From assembly GCA_001599755.1 (NCBI GenBank), contig BCHX01000002.1, positions 3,950,330-4,014,329 on the forward strand: 64,000 nucleotides of DNA, read 5' to 3'. The translations under genes were made by a program, and so were the position numbers. Position 1 is the stretch's first letter, and each line of letters begins with the position of its first letter. The notes beneath the pieces are model-generated. The model was not told the DNA's origin, made no database searches, and worked only from the letters and a program-made list of their open reading frames with translations. This document shows positions 54,666 to 64,000 of the stretch, piece by piece. The stretch comes from Gliomastix tumulicola. Lineage: Eukaryota > Ascomycota > Sordariomycetes > Hypocreales > Bionectriaceae.

Positions 54666-57600
54666 GTGAGGTCGGACTCACCGACCTGTCGAGGCTACTT
54701 CTTACCAAGCGCAGCGAGAGCAAGTGAGTATACCCTCATTCGAAGCGGCGAATTTTTCTCGTCCGAATGATGGGATTTTTGTCGTGCTGACGCCAGGCAG
54801 TGCAATCGTAACGTCGCGGAAGAGGAAGCTTCGCGAGTTGTTCGCGGTCGCGACCCATGCGGAGAGCCTCCCCCATGATGGCTTCACAAAACCGGACGCG
54901 CCCCCCGCCACGCCGGCGGAAAATGACTTCTTGCTAGCGAATGATATATCACAGTACGTCGGGGCAATTGATTGAGATAATTTTCGCGCCCGTCCCGGCG
55001 CGTTTGGCGCGTCCAGCGCGGCCGGCTGCATACTGACCTGCGAAACTAGGGGCAAGAAGCTGAACGAGCAGTCGATCCCGTCGCGACAGGATGTCGGCCT
55101 CGAGTCTCTGCAGCAATCCCTCGTGCTGCTAGGATATGGGCCTACACTCGCCTTGCCGCGGGGCCCGTCCCTGCCGGCGAACAAGGAGGCGCATCGACCG
55201 AAGGCATCGCCCAAGCCGACTGTAGATGCGAAGCAAGAACCGAAGCCGACGCCCGTCGTTTCTGCGCAAGCGCCTCAGCCACTACCTGTCGAAGCAAAAA
55301 CAACACCCGTGTCCCATGTACCATTACCGAACCAGGGCGCGGCTAAACCAGCCGTCCCTGTTGCTATTTCTAGTGCTCAAGCTTCAGCATCTTCATCCCA
55401 CGCGACGAAGCCCAGCCAGCCTCCGTCCGCCACCTCAAAAACAGCAGATACACCACGACCAACCCCCGCCGCAGCTTCCCAGAAGCCTCCTGCGCAAGTC
55501 ACCTTTACGCCTGATGTCAAATCACCGACACCGAAGCAGCCACCGGCGAAGGACGAGAAGAAGGAAAAGGCAGCAGTCGCTGAAGAACAGACCGTTGTCC
55601 CACCTCCTATCAAAATGCCGACAGACCTCGCGCGCGCCCCCGACGCCCTTTCTTCCCCAGGATCGACTGCGCAAAGTGCGACAACACCAGGTGGCATCCA
55701 CGATAGGTCGACCGATACAAGCCCGGACCACGAGGGCCCTGTCTATCCTGAAGGCGAAGGTAAGCATGCTCATGCTGATCAGCCCGAATCGGAGGACAGC
55801 CAGCGCGCGGAAGCTCCCAACGTACCGCCGACAGTGGACGAGACGCCAGAATCTCCAGAGTCAGCAGAGGCCCAGCTGCTGCAGGAATCCAGCACTGCAG
55901 CTGTGAACTCGGCTGCGGCGAAGGAGCTGTCCAGTGTCGGGAAGGCAGCCGAGAAGCCAACACAGGAGACGAGCGCCCAATCGAAGTCGGAGGAGCAAGA
56001 ACGACCTGAGGAACGGGCTACGCCAAAGCCCGAAGCGGAAGTTGGTCCTTCGGCGCCGGAGAAGGGAGAGGAGGCTCACGATGTCGCCAAGTCGGTCGAG
56101 ATTCCCGATAGTAGAGAGGAAACTCCCGAGGCTATGGACGTTGACACCTCGGAACCGGCGGCCAAGGAGGATGCTGTCGCGTCGGCGACAGCAACGACCG
56201 AAGTGAACGCTCCGGCGCAGCGTGAACCGACGACGCCCGCCCCGAAGGCAGCGCCAGCGCCTGAGGCTGCGCCGCAGCCAGCCGAACGTGCCATCACGAG
56301 AGTGTCTTCAGGTGCCCTGAAGCCGAAGTCTGTCAACGAGATTGTGGGCGGGCTCTCTAGGCCACCTCCTCTCCCCAAGCAACAGCAGCCACCCGCCACG
56401 ACGGATCACATCGATGACCAGCTCACTCCTATCACCTCCACGCCTCAATCCCCTGCTTCTAGACTCAGGCGCCCATCCTTAGGACGTAAGGATAAGTCCA
56501 AGGGCCAGGTGTCGGCAGTCTTGTTTGGGAAGCAGTCTAAGAGAACAGACGAGTCGGCGTTGGTGAGTGGCTCAAATGAAGCCATTCATCCCTCCGATGA
56601 CTACTACACGCCCCTTTTCGTCCAGGGTTTTGCTGGCAGCTCGACCTGGATGCAGCCGATGGAGAAGATCCTACACCATGCGAACAAGACCGTAACGACG
56701 CCGGACGTGAACCTATGCATCCAGGACCACCAAGCTTGCAAGGTTCTGCGACGCGTTTACCACCTCCAGTCCAGCGATAAGTGGTCGCTAAGGCAACCGA
56801 AGCGGTGCCCCGAGCCAACTCGTCCGCCATCTCACTGGGATGTTTTGCTTCAAGAAGCCAAGTGGATGCGAACCGATTTCCGCGAAGAACGAAAATGGAA
56901 GATGACGGCGGCGAGCAACCTCGCTGCAGCATGTGCAGAGTGGTGTGCGGCCTCTCCTGAGGAGAGAAAGGCTATGCAAGTGGACGCCTTCATCCCTCCC
57001 AGGCCAACCAGCCAGGAGGACGTTGAGATGGCCAGTGCTACTGAGGACCCGACGGAAAGCCAGGCCACTCCTGATCTCATCTCAGGAGATGCCGAGTCGC
57101 CGCAAGCGATGGATGAGCTTACCGAGGTCATTAACGATACTGTGGCTCCCTCTGCGATCTTCTCGTTACAGGATGATGATGTGGTTTTCGGACTTCGAAG
57201 GACAGCCGCAGCAGATCAGCTACTTGAAGAACTGCCCATCTTTGGAGCACCTCTGAAAGTCCCCCGTTCCGATCCGACAGCACCCGAGTACGATCCGGAC
57301 GCTCGTTGGCGGCGCCCTGCTCTTCCGCTGAGCAAGTACGTGGAAGGCCATATGAAGTTGAATTCAGAGGGCCCGCCGAGGAAGAGAAGCCGCTACAACT
57401 ACGTCAACGAGGACTCAGCCGACGAGGACGAGTCAGACTTCGCCAGCAGGTCTAAGCGAGACAAGGTCGATACCCCCCCCGAATCCAACGTGGTTGCTCT
57501 ATTCAACCCCGAGATGAAGCATATTCGCGATCGGCTTCATGCAGGACACCAATTTCGACCACCGACAGACCACCCCATGCCGACCCAGAACTTCTACGAG

Positions 57601-59403
57601 TGCCGCAATCCATCTATGTGGATGCCTGCCGAGGACGATGAGCTTCGTGGCTTGGTCAGAGAATACTCATACAACTGGCCGCTCATCTCCAGCATGCTTG
57701 CCAGTAAATCGATCTACAGCTCCGGCGCCGAACGCCGTACGCCGTGGGAATGCTTCGAGAGATGGATTCAATTGGAGGGTCTGCCTTCAGACATGCAAAA
57801 AACGCAGTACTTTAGGGCATACACTGCTAGAATTGAAGCTGCGCAGCGCACCATCTCCCAGCAGAATCAGGCCGCTGCGCAACAGTCTACCGCCTCTGGG
57901 GCTACTGGCCCCCCCATTAGGAGACGGCAGTCAACGCCCATGCGAGTCGAGCGCCGGCGTAACCAGAAGCATCTCACTCTCATGGACGCCATGAGAAAGG
58001 TTGCCAAGAAGCGAGAGGCGACTGCGCAGAAGCAGCAGCAGGCTGCATCCCAGAACGCAGCCAACAAGAAGCCCGACAGCGTGGCACAGGCTCAACGCAC
58101 CGGCCCGTCCAAGACGCCCCGAGACTACAGCCTACTGCGCTGGGAGCGAGATCAGCATTTGGCGGAAAAGATGGCTATGTATGCGAACCGCCAAGATGCC
58201 ACCAGAAGAGTGAGTGCAGTCCCATCTCTTCCGTGTCGAGACGACGAAACAAACGCTGACAAGGTCAACCAGGCTGCTGTTATGCAGGCTCGCGCCCAAA
58301 GCCAAGCTCAGCGATCTCAAGCCGGAGCAGCTGCTGGCCCTAATGCTCACCCAGCCGCCGCCGCCGCCGCGATGCACGCAGCGAATGGGAACCACCGGCC
58401 CAACGCTGCAGCACAGGCGGCAGCCATGAGGAACCAGGCCCAGCAGCCAAGAATGCAGATGGCGCCTCCTAGTCAGACACCCAACGGCATGGCGGGCGCT
58501 GCGACGCCTCAGCTGCCTAGTGGTCTGGTGCCTGCTATGAACGGCACTCCACAGGCTCAGATGCAGAACATGCAGGCCCCGCAACGAATGCAGGTGCCTA
58601 ATCCTCAGCAACCTAATCCTCATGTCATGATGAGGGCAGCACAGCAGATATCGGAGCAGCAACGGGCTGCGGTGCAGATGGCTAACCACATGGAGGCGCA
58701 GCGGCTGATGCAGCAGCAGCAGCAACAGCTAAACCTCGCACAGCAGCAGCAGCAGCAGCAGCAGCAAAATGGCAACGGAAACGGCACACCGCGTCCTACA
58801 AGCCAGCACAACTCGCCGCCGAATATGGTCAATGGAAGCGCAGTGAACGGGGTCAATGGCGTCAATGTCAACGGCCTCAACCAGCAGAACTACCTGAACA
58901 ACACGCAGGCGGGGATAGCGCAGTTCAACAATGCCAACGGTGGTCACACCAGCCCTCCAGCAAACGTCCACATGGCGGCTGGCTCGCCTCGGCCGCAGAT
59001 GCAGATCCCCCCAGCCTTGGCCAACCAGATTAGTGTTCTGGAGGCTCAATTCAGGGCAAAGAACCCGAACATCGCCCCTGACCAAGCTAGGCAACTGGCC
59101 ACGGAGCACCTCGTTAGAGCGATGGCTGCCCAGCGGCACTCTGCGATGAACGCTGCCGCTGGAGCGAGCGGGCAGCATGGCATTGCCAATGGCATGGCAG
59201 CGACTACAAGCCCCCATCAGTACGCCGCCCTGCTTAGGCAACAGCAGCAGCAACAGGCTGCGGCGGCGGCACAGCAGCAGCAGCAGCAGCATCCAACGCC
59301 CGCGGGTAATGCCAGTCAGGCTGCGTCATCCCCTGGTCAGCTCTCCCAGGCGTCTCACCAACGGCAGTCAAGCGAGAGTGGTACTCCTTCAGCCGTCCCC
59401 TAA
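54662..59403 (+). CDS. VID21: NuA4 histone acetyltransferase subunit VID21/EAF1 (HSA-SANT scaffold)
   Basis: Platform subunit of the NuA4 H4/H2A acetyltransferase. Exons 54662-54723, 54801-54953 and 55050-59403 (introns 77 and 96 nt) give 1,522 aa. The N-terminal SRKRKLRELFAVATH, then NDISQGKKLNEQSIPSRQ, is spread over all three exons and matches the EAF1 N-terminus. An HSA domain, which binds actin-related proteins, is near 665-705 (PSHWDVLLQEAKWMRTDFRE, then ERKWKM). A SANT/Myb domain is near 925-980 (WMPAEDDELRGLVREYSYNW). Residues 80-520 are disordered, Pro/Ala/Glu-rich. The C-terminal third is Gln-rich with CAG runs. A 54-nt in-frame stretch at 58210-58263 may be a further intron; without it the protein is 1,504 aa. 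Confidence 0.93.
58210..58263 (+). other. Possible in-frame intron in VID21
   Basis: GTGAGT donor, a GCTGAC branch-like site 4 nt before the end, and an acceptor CAAG (or CCAG at 58272). Its length is 54 (or 63) nt, a multiple of three with no stop, so the frame stays open whether or not it is removed. Flanking residues are ATRR and AAVMQARAQ. The branch-to-acceptor distance is very short for the first acceptor, so this is only a candidate. Confidence 0.4.
58741..58767 (+). repeat. CAG/polyglutamine tract in VID21
   Basis: Nearly pure CAG run encoding nine Gln around residue 1303. Further interrupted Gln tracts lie at 58711-58730 and 59240-59290. Polyglutamine in the C-terminus is usual for EAF1-like and Mediator-like proteins. 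Confidence 0.9.
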
Positions 59404-59926
59404 AGCGAGCCTCGGCTGTCATGCCTACATATACGTCTACCTACCCTCCACCCCCCTCTGTCTGGACGAAAAAAAAACACAAACGCCACGAAACCAAACA
59501 ACACATAACCTTGAAGACGCTCGATTGTATGTAGATTCTCATAAAGGGCAACCCGCCGGAAGGATGTTCAAAGTCATTGGATGTGTGAAGCAAAGACGCA
59601 TCCAGGGTTTGGGAGTGAAAGGGAATGGGGAGCGCGTATAATAGCATTTATTCCTGATGGATGGGTCTGGATGCTTTGCGGGCGAATGGGTTTTAGAGCA
59701 TTATGTGCATACCGTATTTTTAATCGTGTTGGATGCGCAATGGCGTGTTTGACTTGTTGAATACTTCTACACTTTTTGTCCTGGCTGTCTCAGTGGCGTG
59801 CTAGTACTACTAGTAGTAGTAACAATATCGGCCTGGGTATCTTCACATTATTGTATGATTGAAAGTGAGAAACAAAAGTCTAGAATTACAAATCTATAAA
59901 GGTCATCATCCTATTTGACGTCATAT
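59404..59926. other. Convergent 3' spacer, VID21 / NHX1
   Basis: About 520 bp between two stop codons; both 3' UTRs. It contains a 14-bp perfect palindrome TACTACTAGTAGTA (59805-59818). No gene recognised. Confidence 0.6.
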
Positions 59927-62242
59927 CTAAGCACTCCCGCTCCCGCTCCCGTTCCCATTCCCATGCGGTCCGCTCCCTCTCCTCCCGTCGCCGTGCAGCA
60001 GCAGCTTGGGCTTGATGTAGTCCTCGTCCAGCTGCCTGAACAGGCCGGCGGGATCCTCGGCCTGCCACAGCTGCCGGATGGCGCCCGTGGCCGTGAAGGG
60101 CGTCGACGAGGCGCCCGTGTTGCCCGACGAGGTCTCGCCGGCCGGGCTCATGAAGGCGCTGTCGGACTGGGACGGGGGCTGGGGGCTCGCGCGGGGCATC
60201 GGGGAGCGCCGGGCGGGCGGCGGGAGGTCGGACGTGTCGATGTCGCTGCCAAAGTCGGACTCGTCGCCGCTGCTGCCCTGCTGGCGCGCGGCGGTGGCTG
60301 TGGCCGTGGCGAGGAGATCGGCCCTCTCGAACTCCCTGACCGAGTTCTTGCGGCTGAGGGAGCCCGGGCCGCGGCTCGGGGTGCGGCCGTGCGGGGACGA
60401 GTGGCCCGAGACGTAGCTCGCGGAGCCCCCCCCTTGCTCCGCGAGGTTGTTCAGGGGCACGGTGCCGTTGCGACGCGGGTTGTACCCGATGCCCGAGCCC
60501 GAGCGCTTGACGTGCAGGCCCGCGCCAAAGGACTCGATGTCGAACTCGTCGTCCGAGTCGATCTCCTCGACGACGCCCGTGCGGATGCCCAGGATCTCGA
60601 GCATGCGGGCCGTGGTGCCGCCAAAGATGATGACGGTGAGCACCACGACGACGAGGATGGTGGCCTTGAGGGCGAACTCGTTCTGGCCCGTCAGCAGGGC
60701 CGCCAGCGCGACGCCGACGGCCCCGCGGAGACCCGCCCAGAAGAGCATGGCCTGGTAGTTGTAGGGCAGCTCGTCCTGGGCCTCGACGCCGCGGCGGCGG
60801 GCGCGGTAGCGGAAGAACCAGTTGAGCGCCTTGGAGAGCGGGAAGACGGCGACCCAGCGCGCGGCGCAGACGGCGACGATGGTGACGATGATGAGCGGCG
60901 GGTGGAAGTCGAGCGTGTTGTCGGTGAAGAGGGCCAGGCCGAGGTAGATGAAGATGAAGTTCTCGGACAGCTGGGACATGATTTGGAAGATGAACTTGGT
61001 CGTGAGCTGCGTGCGACGCGACATGTTGAAGTAGGCGTAGTGCTTGAGCGTGATGCCGCAGAACAGGAGAGACACGATACCTATGTTTTTTGGAGTCAGC
61101 TTTTGAGGAGGTTTCAGGAACGAGATGAGACTCTGAGAGTTGAGGTAGACTTTACCAGACAGATGAACGCCGTGCGAGAAGAAGTACGTGGCGTACGCAA
61201 TAAGGACAATCAGACAGCTCTCGATCTTGGGGAAGCGCCGGACGTAGGTGAACTTGAGCAGCAGGGCCGTCCCCACGCCGACGACGACGCCGACGAGCAA
61301 GCTGCTGAAGAAGAGGAGCAGGAAGATGCCGCAACCTTCGAAGAAGCTCATGATGCCGAGGCTCGTGGCCTCGCCCTTGTTGTACTTCTGGGCCGTCTCG
61401 AAGATGACGATGGCGATGGCGTCATTGAGGATGGACTCGCCGAAGATGATGGTGTACAGCTTCGGGTCGACCTTGTACGTGTTGAAGATGGCCAGGATCG
61501 TCACGGGATCGGTGGCGGAGAGCGTGGCGCCGACGGAGATGGCGTCGATGAAGGACAAGTCGAGCATGCCCGGGATGAGGGCGAAGAGCCAGAGGATCAG
61601 GCCGATGACGACGGCGGAGAGCAGCGTGCCGGCAAAGGCGAACGTCAGGATCGTCCCGATGTTGCGGAAGAAGTTGGCCTGGTGCAGCTCGTAGCCGGAG
61701 GAGAGGATGATGGGCGGGAGGAGCAGGTTGAAGAAGATCTGGTAGTCGAAGCTGATGAGGTTGCGGATCGAGTCGCCCGACGTGATGAGCAGTATCAAGC
61801 CCACCGTCATTCCTGGGAGAAAGCCAGTCAGTAAGGCGCAGGCTCCGGCGTTGCGTAGGAAGGGAGGCATGCCTGCAAAGATGGATATGACAGTCTCGTG
61901 GACGGCCGTGACCTTCTTCTGCTGCAGCATGTAGCTGGTGAAGAAGGCGACGATGAGCAGCATGATGCAGATGAACAGCGACCATGCTGCGAACAGCTCC
62001 TTCTGCGCGGAGTCGCCCTCTGGACTCGAGTGTCAGCACGTCTGCAACTACCACGGCAATGGGCCCTCGTTCGTCGTCATCGGCAAGGCTGTACCTTCGG
62101 TATCGGGGTCATCGTCATCGCGCTCTGCAACAGATGGACGTTAGCATTGGCAACCATCCCATGTTTTTCCGCGTATTGCAGCTGAGTTGGACGCACTCAT
62201 CAGGCGCATGCTCATCTGGACAAGATTCCCGGATAGCGCCAT
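59927..62242 (-). CDS. NHX1: Endosomal/vacuolar Na+(K+)/H+ exchanger NHX1
   Basis: Electroneutral cation/proton exchanger of late endosomes and Golgi that sets lumenal pH and ion content. Exons 62197-62242, 62095-62124, 61873-62019, 61156-61812 and 59927-61080 give 677 aa (yeast Nhx1 is about 630). The FFNLLLPPIILSSGYELHQA segment is the conserved amiloride-binding-like TM. The transport site has SATDPVTILAIF near 172 and GESILNDAIAIVIF near 199-212, where the Asn-Asp pair marks electroneutral NHEs. LSGIVSLLFCGITLKHYA, formed across intron 4, is strongly conserved. Introns 3 (60 nt, GC-AG) and 4 (75 nt) are both open in frame; leaving them in would insert 20 and 25 residues into conserved membrane segments. 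The C-terminal about 170 residues are hydrophilic and Ser/Gly-rich, presumed cytosolic. Confidence 0.93.
61813..61872 (-). other. GC-AG intron of NHX1
   Basis: Donor CAG|GCATGC (GC at 61872-61871), branch-like TTACTGAC, acceptor CTCCCAG ending at 61813. Removing 60 nt joins ISIFAG to MTVGLILL, matching the uninterrupted family sequence. No GT donor is available at this position. Confidence 0.85.
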
Positions 62243-63593
62243 GTCTGCGCGAAGTGCCGCGACGGTGGCAGACGCAGCGAACAACGAACGAGGCGATTTA
62301 GGGGTACGGCTTTGGTCGAGGTGGGTTGAGTCGCAGGAAGCCCTGGCGAGAGCCCTCACAGCACGGTCGCTGGGATCATGAACTGGGCGGGACTGTAAAG
62401 ACAGGCGGCACAGACGGAAGGGCGAGAGAGAGAGAGAGAGAGGGAGAGGCGATCAACAAATCTGCGAGACGGAGCAGACGATGCGATCGTTCGCGGGAGC
62501 CAGTTTGGTGGTGGTATTAATGGGGAAGATTGTTGGCGAGGATCCAGCGCCAGCAAGTTTAGGTGCTGCAGGTTTCCAGTTTCTTTTGCGGCTCCAGCAC
62601 GGTATTCGGTGTTGCTAGCGCGTCAGGCAGCTGCTTTTTAGTGGTGGAGCCGCTGCTGGCAGGGATTCGGGGCTGCTATCACGGCTGCCGGTGGTCACCA
62701 AAGCAAAACATGGAGGGCCGACGCCCCTCAAATCCCGGCTGCAAACGCCCCTCCAGCAGAGGTGCATATAAGGTTCTCAGCGAGTCAGTACGTCCCTAAC
62801 AGCAGGACCAAAACCTAGAAGTCCCAGGCCTTATTTCAGCATCTCATCAATCGGACGGCAAATCGAAAGGGTGTCGTTCGCCAAGGCCTCATAGTACGCT
62901 TGGCCTTCAGGGCTTGGCCTAATAAACCAAAAGCAGTCGAGGTTCCGAGCCGCAGCTGAAGCAACCCCGTCGATCATCTAATCTTTGCATGCCGCCCAGT
63001 CACCCATCTGGCAGGAGTGGCGCGCTTATCACAGTCCCAGTCATCTTCTTCCAAAGTAGGCATGGAGTTGGACACATGTCATCTTGCGCAAGAGTGGCCC
63101 GAGCAGGCTGCAAGAAAAGTAGTGTGCCATCCATGATTCATTGAAGGGTCAATAGAGGTGTGGTGACTGGTCATGGGACGAACGAACCAATGCTCTCTGA
63201 CATGAGACTGACTCATGTACCTATTTGCTATGCTCGTCTCTAGGTAGCTGTATAACGCCGAAGTGTTAGCAATGACGGAATGACTAAGCCATCCAGCACC
63301 AAAGCAAGCAGTCGTAGCAAATGACATCCAGACGAAAGATTTAAGCAGCCAAATAAAGATCAGGGTCCTGTACCTGGAGATTGAGGTTCTGACTGGACCC
63401 TGGCAATGGAACCCAAAGCCAAAGCTAACCCAAATCAGCCTCTCCAGAAGAACGGCCACCGACAATAACCTGGACATCACACAATCGTCCGCCAGCACGA
63501 CAAATCCTCCTACAACTCGTCGAAACCGAGGCGCTCGCTTGAACAAATGCCTTTCGCAGTCGATACCCGCCCCGCGACCACCTAGACAGAATA
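62243..63593. promoter_or_regulatory. Divergent promoter region NHX1 / ARL3
   Basis: 1.35 kb between outward-facing starts. A GA dinucleotide run (62424-62442) lies in the probable NHX1 5' region. The antisense open frame across 63079-63921 is a shadow of ARL3 plus non-coding DNA. An in-frame ATG upstream of the chosen NHX1 start (near 62359) is possible but gives a non-conserved extension. Confidence 0.5.
62424..62442. repeat. GA dinucleotide microsatellite
   Basis: About nine GA units about 180 bp upstream of the NHX1 start, read as TC on the coding strand. Confidence 0.9.
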
Positions 63594-64000
63594 ATGTACC
63601 ACCTCGCGAAAGGGTTATACCTCTACGCGACAAGCAAACATGGTCCGACCCGGCCTGCCTCTGGCACCTCTCTCCAAGCCTTTCCTCCCGCGCGCGCCCG
63701 GCTGACACAAGGTTGAATAAAGAATACTCGGTGATCCTCCTCGGGCTGGACAACGCCGGCAAGACGACCTTCCACGAGCAGGTCAAGTCCCTCTTCCTGC
63801 CCAACGCGCCCGAGCCCAAGCTGCGCACGGTGCCGACCGTCGGCCAGAACGTCTCGACCATCACGCTGCCGGACATGTACCTCAAATTCTGGGACGTGGG
63901 CGGGCAGCTGACGCTGCGCAACCTGTGGCAGAGCTACTACGCCAGCTGCCACGCCATCGTCTTCATCATCGACTCGACCGACATCGGCGACGGCAACCTC
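63594..64000 (+). CDS. ARL3: ARL3/ARFRP1-type small GTPase, C-terminus beyond the window
   Basis: Arf-like GTPase acting at the trans-Golgi, upstream of ARL1 and golgin recruitment in yeast and animals. Exon 1 is 63594-63642, exon 2 63723-64000 (open at the right edge); intron 80 nt with an unusual GTCCGA donor. The start MYHLAKGLYLYATSK gives a Met-Tyr N-terminus instead of Met-Gly, so it is not N-myristoylated; ARL3/ARFRP1 proteins are targeted through N-acetylated Met-Phe/Tyr instead. P-loop GLDNAGKTTF is at residues 24-33, switch II WDVGGQ, and FIIDSTD follows, just before the window edge. The long insert between P-loop and switch I (LFLPNAPEPKL) is usual for this branch. The NKxD and SAK motifs would lie beyond the window. 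Confidence 0.9.

Noticed and set aside
59915..61834. 639-codon open frame on the plus strand
   Set aside because: Antisense shadow of NHX1 caused by its C/G-ending codons. Composition is repetitive Glu/Asp/Arg/Val/Gly and no domain is visible.
63079..63921. 280-codon minus-strand frame at the right end
   Set aside because: It covers the NHX1/ARL3 spacer and the antisense of ARL3. ARL3 motifs on the plus strand are clear.

Overview
The window is nuclear DNA of a filamentous ascomycete (Pezizomycotina, most likely Sordariomycetes). Genes are large and carry few introns of about 50-90 nt. The introns have GTAAGT/GTATGT/GTGAGT-type donors and CTAAC/CTGAC branch sites. Intergenic spacers run from about 0.1 to 2.8 kb, and the proteins resemble known fungal families, including a HET-domain protein and an NmrA-like protein. 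I found no transposon, CRISPR array, rRNA gene or prokaryotic operon. All identities come from reading motifs by eye; no search was run. Exon boundaries were placed by hand, and I checked that each model keeps frame.

Layout, left to right. 1-1518 (-): EDC3, C-terminus cut off by the window edge. 2551-2780 (+): two identical tRNA-Gln(CTG) genes. 3509-5971 (-): PIF1 helicase. 6630-9239 (-): an unrecognised low-complexity protein with a 15-bp minisatellite. 9240-12030: a 2.8 kb spacer. 12031-14763 (-): cullin-4. 15549-24700 (-): TEL1/ATM kinase in seven exons. 25416-30734 (+): nucleoporin NUP192. 31326-32782 (-): SLX8/RNF4-like RING protein. 33710-37209 (+): mitochondrial DNA polymerase gamma (MIP1). 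37916-39814 (+): unrecognised polytopic membrane protein. 39936-41108 (-): NmrA-like protein. 41632-43770 (-): HET-domain protein. 44719-46626 (+): YBP1/YBP2 family. 48360-51776 (+): sterol glucosyltransferase-like protein with a VPS13-like tail. 52250-53293 (-): SPP2 splicing factor. 54662-59403 (+): VID21/EAF1 of NuA4. 59927-62242 (-): NHX1 Na+/H+ exchanger. 63594-64000 (+): ARL3/ARFRP1 GTPase, cut off by the right edge.

Genome-maintenance functions are dense here: PIF1, CUL4, TEL1, an SLX8-like ligase, MIP1 and VID21/EAF1. There are also RNA-processing genes (EDC3, SPP2, tRNA-Gln), a nuclear-pore gene and two endomembrane genes (NHX1, ARL3). About 37.9-43.8 kb is more accessory in character (unknown membrane protein, NmrA-like, HET). 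Four divergent pairs share promoter regions: TEL1/NUP192, SLX8-like/MIP1, SPP2/VID21 and NHX1/ARL3.

Most worth checking: the VPS13-like segment fused to a sterol glucosyltransferase; a 60-nt GC-AG intron in NHX1 that stays open in frame; the two-start arrangement of PIF1; and the uORF that overlaps the VID21 start codon.
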